Shown piece after piece: positions 21,899 through 33,800 of a DNA stretch of 64,000 bases; the stretch's first letter is position 1; each line of letters begins with the position of its first letter. This DNA comes from Panax quinquefolius (taxonomy: Eukaryota > Streptophyta > Magnoliopsida > Apiales > Araliaceae), in contig CM035173.1 in assembly GCA_020205615.1 (NCBI GenBank), forward strand, positions 32,084,293 through 32,148,292, read 5' to 3'. The notes under the pieces were generated by a model that saw only the letters and a program-made list of their open reading frames with translations, did not search any database and was not told the origin of the DNA. The translations under genes and the position numbers were made by a program.

Positions 21899-22168
21899 CT
21901 CCTTTGTCTCTTAATATATTCGTTTGAGAATTATGTATAAAATTAAGAAAATAATTATATAAGATTAAATATAAAATTAATTGTCTATAATATACTTTAA
22001 ATTTTTATAATTACCATACTTATCTCATACTCTCTCATCTGTAATATTTTTTGATGAGAGGTAATTTTGAAAAGATTGTAGTTAATTCTCATAAATTATA
22101 TAAAACAACAAATAATTAGAAAAAAAATAAAATTATCTAAAACGACATATATTAAGGAACGAAAAGAA
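21899..22168. mobile_element. Stowaway-like (Tc1/mariner) MITE
   Basis: About 270 bp with inverted ends CTCCTTTGTCTCTTAATATA and (inverted) TTCTTTTCGTTCCTTAATATA, flanked by the dinucleotide TA on both sides (21897-21898, 22169-22170). The end pattern CTCC-TTCGTTCCTTAATATATGT is typical of plant Stowaway-type MITEs. No coding sequence. Confidence 0.6.
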
Positions 22169-22211
22169 TATATAAAAATATAAATTATCCTTAAACTCAT
22201 CTTTCAGTAAA

Positions 22212-22725
22212 TCTATAATATAAAACAAAGCGGTTCAAATCCCAAAGTTTCAACATCCAACGGCCTCAAATCAATTTAGGCTTCAACATCCAACGATCTA
22301 AAATCATTTGGGGCTTCAACATCCAACGACCAAGAATTTATCTCTCAAAAATTCAAACTCACATCCACCATCTGATCACTCTCTCACTCCAAATAATTTT
22401 TAATTGTTAAGTTACTATTTAAAAAGTTACAATCAATCAAAAAGGCTTATAAATAATAAAAAATAAATCTTGAAATGTAGTTAAACTTAGTTTAAATTTA
22501 TGAGAATTTAACTATTAAAGTAGGATATTCTTTATTTATTCATTGAAATTTGGCTTCATAAGAATTTTCATTTAATTGCTTTGTCGAGTATGTATGGAAA
22601 GTGCGGGTGTGTTAAGAATTAATTTAAGTTCTTAGTTTAGTGTGTGTTCAGTACTTCATTTTTATGTGTTCATGATTTTTTTTTTTTTAAATTATACAGT
22701 GTCTTTAGGCACGGATTATCGCTAG
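22212..22725 (+). mobile_element. Candidate short Helitron
   Basis: Starts TCTATAATATAAAAC, close to the usual 5' end of plant Helitrons, directly after an A. It ends CTAG followed by T (22722-22726). Ten bases before CTAG is a hairpin GTGTC-TTTA-GGCAC (22700-22713). Insertion between A and T, 5' TC, 3' CTRR and the subterminal hairpin are the Helitron hallmarks. 514 bp, non-coding, so non-autonomous. It also contains three copies of a 34-bp repeat. Confidence 0.5.
22247..22350. repeat. 34-bp tandem repeat, three units
   Basis: Three units each starting TTCAACATCCAACG (22248, about 22282 and about 22316), followed by (G/A)(C/T)C-T-AAATCA and TTTGGGGC-like sequence. Within the candidate Helitron, near its 5' end. 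Confidence 0.7.
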
Positions 22726-22792
22726 TGTATCAATAACGTTGGTAAGAATGAAGTATTATGGAGCGAAGTATTATTGAGTGAAAATTATGAAT

Positions 22793-23060
22793 TAAACGTT
22801 GCCAATGTAAATCTAAATATTTGCAAGAGAAAAATAAAGAGTCAACGAAAAAAGAGTGAGCATTCATTCCAAATTCACCAATAACAATTAAATAAATTAT
22901 CGAAGTTGAAAATTTGATATTATAAGTTTAATGATTCATCACGGTATGAGAATTGAATATGATTGCTATTTTTTATTTTGGAAATTAATTTATTTCCTTT
23001 TAATTTTGTTGACTCTTTTTATTTCTCAAATATATATATCGGCATGGACATATTTAGTAC
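22793..23060. mobile_element. Fold-back MITE, copy 2 (diverged relative of 21497-21800)
   Basis: Shares the same internal order as the copy at 21497: ATTAAA-GT-GCC-ATG start, ATCTAAATATT, AATAAAGAGTCAAC, CATTC-CCAAATTCA, GTTTAATGATTCATCAC and an inverted close (GTTGACTCTTTTTATTT at about 23000-23020, CATGGACATATTTAGT). More decayed than copy 1. Confidence 0.5.
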
Positions 23061-23199
23061 ATAATTTTTGTTCAATATTTTTTTACTAATAATTTGTTAT
23101 AAAACTGAATAAAATTAAATATACATCGGCCTTTCGTGATGATTAATATAATCATATTAGCACACAACTCTTTTATGATGGCAATCACATTAGCACATA

Positions 23200-24015
23200 T
23201 GTGACGCCCGCAAAATAGGTCTACACAACCCATTCCGAATTGCTAAATACATGGTACAGAAATCAAATACAAATTTTATTTATACAATCATTAACTGTCG
23301 TGTAAAATACGACAAAATATAATTTGTGAGTTTTAATACGAATATTGTCTCGTAGACAATATCCAAACTCAAATGAAGTCCTCATTACAATTATTATCAC
23401 ACTATTTTATAGAATAGTGAGGACTACTATAGCCACCATCTTGGACCATCACTTCATTCTCCGACTAGTCCCAACTATATTCTCATTTCTGAAGAAAACA
23501 GTGAAAGAAAATGGTGAACTCAACTAGTCCAATAAAGAATATTATGACTAAGATAATGTAGAATAAATTATCATTAGTCTTCAACAGTGTAAAATCTGAT
23601 AGAATACAATAGACAACAAATTTAGATCAACAACTACAACGGAACAAGCAATCCATTAGAATAGTCAAGTAGAGCATAATGTCTACTATCTTCTATGATT
23701 TAAAAGTTCATCATCAATATTTGATCTCTGTAACACAACTCAATAAATATTTCACATCCACGAATTATCCATGCACTACGGGCCAAGGATATTTGTTAGT
23801 ATCACCAGTAGTCATGATCATACCAAATAACTGTTCATCTATGCACTACGGGCCAAAGAGGACTTTCACCACATCATTTGTCTGTAACATTACATGTCAT
23901 GATTATACAAATACATAATTCTTGGTCATAATCATACCAATCAATAGTCCATCTATGCACTACGGGCCAAAGATGACTTTCACCACAATATAAGCATGAT
24001 GATGATGATGACAAT
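23200..24015 (-). repeat. LTR-A copy A5, first piece (3' LTR of the large minus-strand gypsy element)
   Basis: Antisense LTR-A from its end (TGTGACGCCC at 23200) through the acceptor-like CAG (about 23489-23492), a hairpin array (23767-23974) and a GATGATGATG microsatellite, to ACAAT at 24011-24015. The same LTR continues at 36938-36960 and 49589-51353: joining these pieces (leaving one copy of each duplication) restores the order seen in intact antisense LTR-A. Total about 2.6 kb. Two insertions split it. Confidence 0.85.
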
Positions 24016-26225
24016 TTTAAGACCCCAACTTTTATGAATAAAATGGAATTTTTTCTATTTATTATTTTGAAATTATAAGGGGTTGATTTGATTAATGTGG
24101 TTAGTTATGGGTAAAATGAGCAAATATTTTAAATAAGCAAGTGGTTATAAAATATTCATTGTTGTCGGGGAATATTCGTTTGGTCGTGGAATATTCTTGC
24201 TGTTGGAAAATATTCGTATGACGGTGCAGCCATTTGTAGGCCCTATAACGGAAAATTATTGGATAAAGAAAATGACAAGTATGAGTTTTTTATAAACAAC
24301 AACGTAGTTGTTACCGTTAACATTGTTGGAATATCCGGTGGTTAAAATATAATAATACGCGGTGTTGCACAGTAGCACACAGTATTGCACAAATTATTGA
24401 TTCTTACGTAAGAAGTCACTACTTAATAATTGTTACAGTAATTACTGTTCAATATTTTATTTTATTGATTCAATAATTGCTACGTTGATATTTTATTTTA
24501 TTGATTCAATAATTGTCACTGCACAGTATTTCCCATTATCAAATCAATAATTCATATTATTTGAATAATATTATTAGATAGCATTATTCACAATGTCTAA
24601 GGAAGTTCTATCTAGGAAAGGGGTTTGGTCATCTAATTGCGCGCCAATAAGGAGAAATCCTTATCAAAAATTCCCATCTTTTTTGGGAACGACCTGGTTG
24701 TCAGTATTGTGATTCTGTAATATTATTTATGAATAATTAATTATTAATTTATATGATAAAGAAATATTTATTTTATGTAGATATAAAGGAATTAATGCTG
24801 AGGTGTTTATTCAGTGTTTTGTCGGAATGAAGGTATTGAAAATCATCCGTATGTCGATTTCAGTTATTTTTCGTTTGGAATTTGAAAAAACTTTCTTCTA
24901 CAAAGTTGTAGAGAATTAAATTTTCTATGGAATGGACATAAAATTCAAATTTTTTTGATAAAAGGGCTATTTATTATGAATTATTGAAGTTCTGAAATAA
25001 TTGATTTTTGGAGTTATAAATGTTTTTTAAGAAAAACATTTTTATTATGATTGGTGGGCCCCACTGGTGTGCTGAAATCAGATTGTCAAGAGGTGGGTAT
25101 GAAATTTTTTACAAATATAATATTTTATTAAATTTTCTACTTTGGCGTTCTAAGCATTTTCTTATAAATAGGGTGCTTAGGTTAGAATTGAAAATCACAC
25201 CAGAATCTGAAGTTTTCTCTCTCTATAATATCGAGCGTATTTTTGTGAGTATTTAGATACTTTGAGTGTTGCTATACGATGCAAGTTTCCTTCAGCATTA
25301 TATCCGATATTCCAGTCAAAAGTATTGTTCTTTTGAGGTAAGGGATGTTATTAATTTTTCATAAATGATATTATCTCTTTCAATATCATTATACCGAAAT
25401 ATTGGTATGAATTTTATTATGAAATTTTTACCTTTTTATGTCGAGGTTACTATTCACGTGTACGACACTATTCACGTATATGATACTATTCACGAATACG
25501 GTACTATTCACGAGTACTATTCACGAAGTATGATTTTTCTTATGAAATTTTTGTCTTTTCGTGTCGGGGTTACTATTCACGTATACGACACTATTCACGT
25601 ATTTGGCACTATTCATGTATATGGTACTATTCACAGAAAAATTAAATTTTCTTCTCTTTGTCCAAGTTGTCTATTATGGTTACTATCTTTGATTGTATCC
25701 ATATTTTGATCTGCATTCTTGAATTTTGCTCCACAATTGATTATTATGGAGTATTCTTGAACTTGGATAAACTAAAGTACGAATCCCAAATTTTTGTCCT
25801 TGTATATCACTGGATTCGTTTTCTTTATTTTCGTCATCCTCATTCCTAAATGGTGATATAACTGTATATCTTTGACCTGTTGTGCAAAGATGAATGATTA
25901 TCTGATGAATATCTTTGGCCCGTATTGCAAAGATGAGCAGGTGTTGAGATGAACATGACCAACTGGGGATACGAATGAATATCTTTAGCCCGTAGTGCAA
26001 AGATAAATATTTGATCCATGATGTATATTAATTGATGTTACAGGGATAGAATATCGATGATGGACTTTTAAATCATAGAAGATAGTAGACTTCATTCTCT
26101 ACTTAACTCTTCTAATGAATTGTTATTTCTGCTGTGAATATTGATTTAAAACTTGTTGTCCATTATATTTTATATGATGTATTGAAGGCTAACGATAATT
26201 TTTTCATTATCTTAGTCATAATATT
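24016..26225 (+). repeat. LTR-A copy A6, left part of a solo LTR
   Basis: Begins TTTAAGACCCC (for TGTAAGACCCC) after the duplication ACAAT (24011-24015); the right part is 36597-36932, followed by ACAAT (36933-36937). TATA box CTTATAAATA (25161-25170), donor-like GAG|GTAAGGG (GT 25338-25339), type II TATTCACG minisatellite (25446-25640), hairpin array ATCTTTG/CAAAGAT (25868-26004). Interrupted at 26226 by a complete gypsy element. Confidence 0.9.
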
Positions 26226-29011
26226 TGTAAGACCCCGAATTTTTTAAATAAAAAGGAATTTCCTTTATTTATTATTTTGAAATAGTAAGGGTTGATTTGA
26301 TTAATGTGGATAGTTAAGGGTTAAATACGCAAATATTTCAAAATAAGCAAGTGGTTATAAAATATTCATTATCGCTTCGGGAATATTCGTTTGGTCGTGG
26401 AATATTAAATCATTGTCGGGGAATATTAAATATTGACGGTGCGAAAATGTGTGTGGGCCCATAACGTGAAGCGATTGGATGAAGAAAACGACAAATATAA
26501 GTTGTTTTTAAATAACGGCGTAGTTATTCACAGAATTATCTTGTTGGAATACCCGGTGGTTAAAACACACTATCACAGCGTTGTTGAAGCGATAGCTACC
26601 AGATTGCACCAATTATTGATTCTTACGTAGAAAGGCACTACTCAATAGCAGTTACTGATAATTCATTCGATTATTTTATTGAGTTAATAATTCTTTGCGT
26701 TGATATTTTATATTCTTTGTTGTTTGATAATTGTCATTACACAAAGATTTTCATTATCAAGCAATAATTCATATTATCTGAATAATATTATTAGATAACA
26801 TTATTGGCAATGTCTAGAAAGTTACATCTAAGGAGAGGTTTGGTCACCTAATTGCTTGGCAAGATGAAGAAATTCTTATTGGAAAGCCCCTTTCTGAACC
26901 GCTGGTTGTCAATATTGTGATTCTGTAATATTATTTGTGAATAATTAATTATTGATTCATATGATGAGAAAAATATTGATTTTATGTGGATATAGATGGA
27001 GAAAATTTTTATAGTGACAATTGTTGAAAATTGAAATTTTATCTTTTTCTGATAAAATAATTCATTTAAATATATTATTATATTTTAATAATATAATAAT
27101 GGTGATATTTTACAACGAATGTGGGATATATGAGTATACGAGGAGGAAGAGTATTTTTGTTGTAATAAATGTTTAAAACATGTTAAACATGTCGGTGGAC
27201 CCCATTTATTGACTGAAATTTGATTATAGCCTGTAAAATCACCCGTTTGTGGATTTCGGTCAATTTCTATTTGGAATTTGGAAAAACTTTCTTCTGCAAA
27301 GTTGTAGAGAATTGAAATTCCTATAAAAACTCATGAGATTCGAATTTTTCGATGAAAGGGCTATTTATTATGAATTATTGAAGTTACGAAGCTCAAAATA
27401 ATTAATTTTGAAGTTTTAAATATTTTAATAAGAAAAACGTTTTTTTGAGTTAGGCAAGGTGAGTCACTCTTGGTGGCTGATGGTTTGAATCAGATTTTGG
27501 AGTGCGTAGGAATTTAATAATTATATATTAATATTTTATTAAATTTTACGCTTGGTGTTCTAAGCAATTTCTATAAATAAGGGTCTTAGGTTAGAATTGA
27601 AAATCACACCGTAAGCTGAAGTTTTTCTCTCTATATTATCGGCGTTTATTCTTGTGAGTATTTTGAGTATACTTTGAGTATTGTTAGGCGGTGCAAGTTC
27701 CTTGACCACTATATCCAAGTGTTTCAACTAAGAGTCTTGATCTTTCGAGGTAAGGGATTTTTTTTTTTTTTGTAATGATATTATTTCTTCAATATCATTA
27801 TCTTTGAAATGTTGATCTGAAGTTTTTATCAAATTTGGAACTTTTTTCATATCGGGGTTACTATTCATGGGTTATTATTCATGAGTTCTTATTCACGAGT
27901 TCTTATTCATGAGTTCTTATTCACGAAGTTCTTATTCACTTAGTACTATTCATAAAGCGTGAAGATGTTTTTGTGGAATTTCTATCTTTTGGTGTGGAGT
28001 TATTATTCACGTATCACGGACTTTATTCACGATATCTGGTCTTATTCAATAGAAAAATAAAATTTCTTCTTTTTCGTCCAAAACATCTATTCGGATACTA
28101 ACTACGATTGTATCCATGTTTTGATCATTCTTGAATTTTACACCACTATGATTATTTTTGAGGTATTTTGGACGTGGATAAAACCAAGTAATTAATCCTT
28201 AATCCTTAATCCTTGTCATTTTGTTTCTTTGGATTCGTTTCTTTAAAAAAAAAAATATTTTTCATCATCCTCGGTCTTAAATGATGATATTATGGAATAT
28301 CTTTGGCTTTGTAGTGCAAAGATGAATGATTTCTTAAGAATATCTTTGGCTGTGGTGCAAAGATGAATGATTTCTGAAGAATATCTTTGGCCCGTAGTCA
28401 AAAGATGAGCAGTGTTTAAATGAACATGACCCAATGATGAATATCTTTGGCCTATAGTGCAAAGATGAATATTTGATTCCGGATGTATATTGATTGATGT
28501 TCTGGGGATAAAAGATAGGCGATGAACTTTTAAATTCATACATAGAAGATAGTAGTTTGCATTCTCTACTTAACTCTTCTAATGAATTATTATTTCATTG
28601 TGAATATTGATTTAAAATTTGTTGTCTATCAGATTCTATTATATTTTTCCATTGAAGACTAACGATAATTTGTTGTATATTATCTTAGTCATAATATTCT
28701 TTCTTGAGCTAGTTGAGCTCACCCTTTTCCTTTTATTCCATTTTTCTCGGGGAGGTGAGAATATAAGCGAGTACGAGCCTGGGGTATGGAATGAAGGTTT
28801 TAGAAAGGATTGTTTAGTAGTCCTCACCATTTTTGTAAAATAATGTATCAATAAATGTGATGAGGATTTATTTGAGTATAGATATTATCTAGAATATAAT
28901 ATTTGTATTCAAACTCACAGTTTTCTTGTTGTAATAATAAAGTTGTAGTTGTTTACATGCCGTGTATTGAAAACTTAGAATAGGTGATGTATACCTATTT
29001 TGGGGGCGTCC
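26226..29011 (+). repeat. LTR-A copy A7 (5' LTR of the complete gypsy element)
   Basis: About 2786 bp, TGTAAGACCCC to GGGGGCGTC. TATA box CTATAAATAA (27571-27580) in the U3/R boundary; donor-like GAG|GTAAGGG (GT 27750-27751); TATTCACG/TATTCATG minisatellite (about 27847-28050); four ATCTTTG/CAAAGAT hairpin units (28299-28466); region of the acceptor reads TTTTTCTCGGGGAGG (about 28740-28754), without a clear CAG. U5 palindrome near 28830-28870. Confidence 0.93.
28299..28466 (+). repeat. Hairpin array in LTR-A (four units)
   Basis: Four inverted-repeat units, each ATCTTTG then a 9-11 base loop then CAAAGAT: 28299-28323, 28342-28364, 28383-28406 (right arm with one extra A) and 28443-28466. Loop consensus GCCCGTAGTG. 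Spacers vary in length and sequence. Equivalent arrays occur at 23767-23974, 25868-26004, 35877-36044 and 38047-38183, and with changed stems at 4095-4167 and 60050-60560. Confidence 0.85.
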
Positions 29012-29014
29012 TGG

Positions 29015-29030
29015 TTGGTATCGGAGCTTA
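29015..29030 (+). other. Primer-binding site of the complete gypsy element
   Basis: TTGGTATCGGAGCTTA follows the 5' LTR within 3 bases. It matches the tRNA-iMet site TGGTATCAGAGC with one change. Confidence 0.85.
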
Positions 29031-29200
29031 GGGATATGATCTCTGGCGGAGATCGGGGAATAGAACTAGGAGGGAGGCGAGTAAATCCTTAGCTAGTGTG
29101 TCCTACCTAAGCTTATTTGTTAGTTGGTCATCGGTATATAGGGATATTATGTGATATATTGATTTCCTTAATTAACCCTTGTTTTATGTGAGATTTGAGA

Positions 29201-30300
29201 ATGTCGAATGAGAATATTAACAATGGAAATGAGACCAGTGGAGATGCACTGTACTCACCAACGAGGAGAGCGTGCTGACAGTGGCAATGTTCTCCCCGTG
29301 AACAACACCATTGAAAGCGAGATGATGAAGCGAGGGATGTTTAGAAGTTTTTTGCGATTCATGCAAAATCGGGCGAAGAGACTCGTGTTCAAAATACGAG
29401 GAGGAAATGATAGCAATTCACGGGTTGTCTGACCAGCGATTCAAAGAGTTGGGACCACCAGAATTTAAGGGAAAGCGATCCGATCATGGCGGAAACATGG
29501 GTCAAACAAATTACCAAGATATTCGATGTCTTGGGATGCACGGAGAACAGAAGGTTCCATTCGCCACCTTTATGTTAAAGTGGCGGCGTACTCTTTGGTG
29601 AGAGTCGTGAAGCGTACCCATCCACCTTTCAAGATGTCTTGGGAGGCGTTTCAGAAGCTATTTAATGACAAATACTTTCACGAAAGTGTTAAATCTATAT
29701 GAAGGAAGTGGAGTTCATGATTGGAACAAAAAACAACATAGCGGTGTCTCGATGCGAGGCAAAGTTTGCGAGAGTTATCCAGTTTGCACCTCATTTGGTG
29801 GAGAATGAGGAACGTATGACGAGATGTTTCTTAGAGGTTTGAAACCCTAAGATACGTCGATATCTCATTTCTCATAAATTTCTCTTTATTCGGATGTTGT
29901 AAATGAGGCTCAATTATTAGAAGCGAGATAACGAAAGTACGGTCAATTGAGGACCACAACCAGGATCAGATCGAGATAGCGGTCAGCAAGAATAATGATA
30001 ACTGCGGAGAAAAAGCAGACGACGGACGAAATGGTAACCACTCTGGTGGTAATCATGGCCATGAAAATAGAAGAAGCGAGTGAGAGGAGATTTTAAAAAG
30101 AGGAGATTTAACAACGACCGTATGAAGATAGCGGTCTAAGAACAACCGGTTCTAAGGAGAGAAGCGACCCCCAGGTCATATGCTACAAATGCGGAAAAAG
30201 AGGACATATCACCAAACCGCCCACAACAATTCAAGGTATGCTATAATTGTGGAAAGGAAGGACATATCGCTCGAGATCAGACAAGAAGCTAAACCTAGTT
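29201..30300 (+). pseudogene. gag of the complete gypsy element, frameshifted
   Basis: The start MSNENINNGNETSGDALYSP (29201) is followed by frame changes. Recognisable gag pieces: the FRSFLRFMQN block (about 29340-29372; same protein as the minus-strand gag at 7841-8212), ELGPPEFKGK (about 29440-29475), VKQITKIFDVLG (about 29500-29535) and MSWEAFQKLFNDKYF (about 29630-29675). A basic Asn-rich stretch precedes two zinc-knuckle modules, CYKCGKRGHI (about 30180-30210) and CYNCGKEGHIAR (about 30237-30275); the second lacks an obvious final Cys in frame. Packaging function inferred from the family. Confidence 0.85.
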
Positions 30301-30399
30301 CAATGGGGACGGTGACTCAAAAGATCGTCCCAGTAAAAGTCAAAGTCAACGATTAGGGAAGAAGCGTTTGTTGTGATTTGGTCATAATGCGAGGAACCC

Positions 30400-33300
30400 A
30401 AACGAGGTGATCACTGGGTAAGCTATTTATAAATTCTTGCGAAGTTTATACCTTACTTGATCTACCGGTGCTACCCATTCATTTATCTCTCCGCATGTGC
30501 TCAACGTTTAAACTTGACCGGAGAAATTAGACTTTGACCTATCTCGTGGAAACTCAGTTAGGAGAAACTTTCATCACATCCACATTGCTTATAAATCTTG
30601 TTTGATTCAAGTTGGCACCATCACCTTACATTGACCTTATCTCTTTAAAGATACTTGCTTTTGATGTGATTTTAGGGATTGATTGGTTAACTACTCATCA
30701 TGCCAAAATTGATTGTTTTTCGTAAGGTTGTTAGTTTTCATGTTCCTAACCAACCCGTTGTTATTTAATTCAAGCAACTAAACCATTAAAATCAATCACT
30801 ATCATATCTAATCATAAAGCTATTCGTTTATTGAAAACGGATGTCAAGCTTTCTTAGCCCATGTTATGGATTTGAATAAAGACACGCCAAATTTGAATAA
30901 TATTCCTGTTGTTATTGACTTTTCGATGTATTTCAAGAACTTCCAGCCTACCCCGTAGCGTGAAGTTGAATTCTTTTATTGATCTTGAACACCTGTACAA
31001 AGCCCATTTCTAAAACCCCATATCGAATGGCTCCTATTGAACTTCAGGAGTTAAAGGTCCAACTACGAGAATTGTTGGACATTGGTTTCATTCGCCCCTA
31101 GTACATCTCCTTGGGGTGCTCTGTTTATTTGTAAAAGAAGAAAGACGGGAGTATGCGACTTTGTATTGACTATCGGAATTGAACCATGTCACCATCAAGA
31201 ATAGGTATCCTCTACCTCGTATTGATGACTTGTTTGACCAAATTGTAAGGGCACAATTCTTTTCAAAAAAATCGATCTTCGATTACGGATATCATCAATT
31301 TGAAGATTAGAACCGAGGATATTCCAAAGATCGCCTTTAGAACTTCTGATGCGGGCATTATGAATTCTTAGTCATGTCTTTCGGATTGACTAATGCTCCT
31401 GCTGCTTTCATGGATATGATGAATCGAGTATTCAAGGAATATTTGGATCAATTCGTTGTTGTCTTTATTGATGACATCCTCATATATTCAAAAGCCGTGA
31501 AGATCATGAGCACCATTTGAAATTTGGTACTCAAAGGCTTCGTGGAAACCAACTATATGCCAAATTGAAGAAATGCGAGTTCGGCGAGGAAGTAGCATTC
31601 CTTGGGCGATGGTGTCGAAACATGGAGTATCTGTTGATCCGGCCAAGATTGAAGCAATACAAAGTTAGAAGAGCAACCAAGTCGGTATTTCGAGTACGTA
31701 GCTTTTTTGGGCTTGAAATTTGGTTATTATCGGAGATTCGTGGAAGGGTTTTCTCGAATCGCTACTCCATTAACTCGCCTAACTCGGAAGGATACAAAAT
31801 TCGTTTGAGCGAAGAATGCGAGAAAAGTTTCCAAGAGCTTAAGAGAGACTTATTTTAAGACTGTTTCTAACAATACCATCTGGTTCGGATGGATTTGTTA
31901 TCTACAAATGATGCTTCGTGCAAAGGGTTAGGATGTGTTCTCATGCAACGTGGAAAAGTCATAGCCTATGCCTCATGACAACTTAAAAGAGTATGAGAGA
32001 ATTATCCTACTCATGATCTAGAGTTGGCGGCGATCGTTTAAGCCGCTTAAAGATATGGAGGCACTATCTATATGGGGAGAAAGTGGAGATATATTCGTAA
32101 CATAAAAGCCTTAAATATTTCTTCACTCAAAAAGAACTCAACATGCGGCAAAATGACGTTGGCTCGAGCTATTGAAGACTAACTACGACAACACTATTCA
32201 ATACCATCCCGTAAAGTTGAGCGTGGTAAATGACGCATTGAGTAGAAGAAGATCATATGCGAACGCGAGTGCGATGATGTCAAGTATACGACATAGAGCC
32301 AACTTTAATAGAAAAGTTAAGGTTGCTCAAGCCACCGACCCCGAAATGATGCGTATGAAGAAGAAAGTACAAGAAAGAGCTATTCTAAGCGAGAATTGAT
32401 GAAGAAGGAATACCTGAGTCCACTCTAGACTTTGTGTTCCTAACGACTGATTTGAAGTACAAGATTATGATGGAGGCATACACACATCGCCATTTTCTGT
32501 AATCCATCCGGAAGTACTAAAATGTATCGTGATCTTGACATACATTTTGGTGGAACAATATGAAGAGAGAGATTGCAAAGTTTATCTCGATGTGTTTAAC
32601 TTGCTAACGTGTAAAGCGCGAGCATCTTGTACCTAAGGGTCCGCTGCAACCACTTGAGATTCCGGAATGGAAGTGGGAACACATTACTATGGATTTCGTT
32701 ACGGGTCTTCCTACGGTTTCTCAAGGCATCAATCTTTATTTGGGTTATTGTTGATAGATTAACCAAGTCTCGCTTTCATTTCTTGCCGATACGGGAGACT
32801 TATTCCCTTGAACTTCTTAGCTAGTATGCGTGAATGAGATTGTGAGGTTGCATGGCATGCCCTGTATCCATAGTTTCGGATCGTGACCCAAGATTCACTT
32901 CAAGATTTTGGGTTAGCTTGCAAAAAGCTATGGGCGCAGATTTGCGATTTAGTTGACATACCATCCCCAAACAGACGGACAATCGAGAGAGGACTATTCA
33001 AACTCTTGAAGATCTATTAAGACTCGTGTCCTAGACTTCAAGGGTAGTTGGGATAAGTATTTACCATTGGTGGAATTCTCCTACAACAACAGCAGTTATC
33101 GTGCAAGTATAGGTGTGGCTCCATTCAAGCATTATATGGATGAAAATGTCGTTCTCCAATATGTTGGGATGAGGTGGGTGAAGCAACATTGTTGGGACCC
33201 GAAGTTAAGTACGTATATGACTAAAGAAAAGATCCAAATGATTCGACAACGATACAAACGGCACAAGATCGACAAAAGAGTTATGCGGATCTTCATCGAA

Positions 33301-33790
33301 AGGAGGTGGAATTTAATGTAGGGGATCATGTATTGTCATGCGTCAGTTGCTCCATGGAAGGGAGTTACAAGATTTGGGAAGAGAGGAAAGCTCAATCCAC
33401 GATTTATTGGTCCATTTCAAATTCTTGACCGGAAGTAGGAAATGTAGCCTATAGAATCACAAGCGTTACCTCGAGTATGTCTCGTGTTCATAATGTGTTT
33501 CACATATCTGTATTTTCAGTAAATATGTGAAAGACCGAACCACGCGTTATTGAAGTTAGAACCAGGACGAGATAGCCAAGACTTAACGTATGAGGAGGTA
33601 CTGCCAAGATCTTGGATAGGAAGGAGCATATCCTACGCAAGAAAGGTCATACCACAAGTTAAAGTTTTGTGGAGGAATCATGTTATAGAGGAAATGACAC
33701 GGGAATTGGAAACGGAAATGAAAGCGAGGTATCCTCACCTTTTGAAACACTGTGCAAATACACGTCAATTTTCGAGGACAAATTTCATAA
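30400..33790 (+). pseudogene. pol of the complete gypsy element: protease, RT, RNase H, integrase, chromodomain-like end
   Basis: Read across frame changes. The protease region (about 30440-30720) ends IDWLTTHHA. Reverse transcriptase (about 30930-31520) carries [17 protein letters not shown] text and the catalytic FIDD (about 31466-31477, [14 protein letters not shown]). RNase H (about 31860-32250) has AYAS-LK, LELAAIV, WRHYLYGEKVEIY and TIQYHPVKLSVVNDALSR. Integrase has a zinc-binding start (about 32480-32620), then [20 protein letters not shown] with the first catalytic Asp (about 32655-32715), VDRLTKS (32747-32770) and a DRDPRF-like second Asp (about 32880). The C-terminal part (33060-33780) ends VKVLWRNHVIEEMTRELE-ARYPHL, the chromodomain-like tail of this group. 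At least ten frame breaks; the longest open piece is 113 codons. Confidence 0.88.
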
Positions 33791-33800
33791 GGAGGGAGGT

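Noticed and set aside
23767..23974. Regularly spaced short palindromic repeats suggest a CRISPR array.
   Set aside because: Repeats are imperfect, spacers are unequal and related between copies, the host is a plant, and the array is part of an LTR.
25365..25709. A 114-codon plus-strand frame with repeated TIHVYDTIHVYG-like residues.
   Set aside because: It is the translation of the TATTCACG minisatellite in LTR-A; the repeat exists in both orientations and several frames, with no promoter or family match.
28243..28539. Minus-strand frames with repeated IHLCTTGQRYS-like peptides (also 35912-36121, 37974-38323, 60039-60422).
   Set aside because: These are translations of the ATCTTTG/CAAAGAT hairpin units; the repetition is at the DNA level and no coding family fits.
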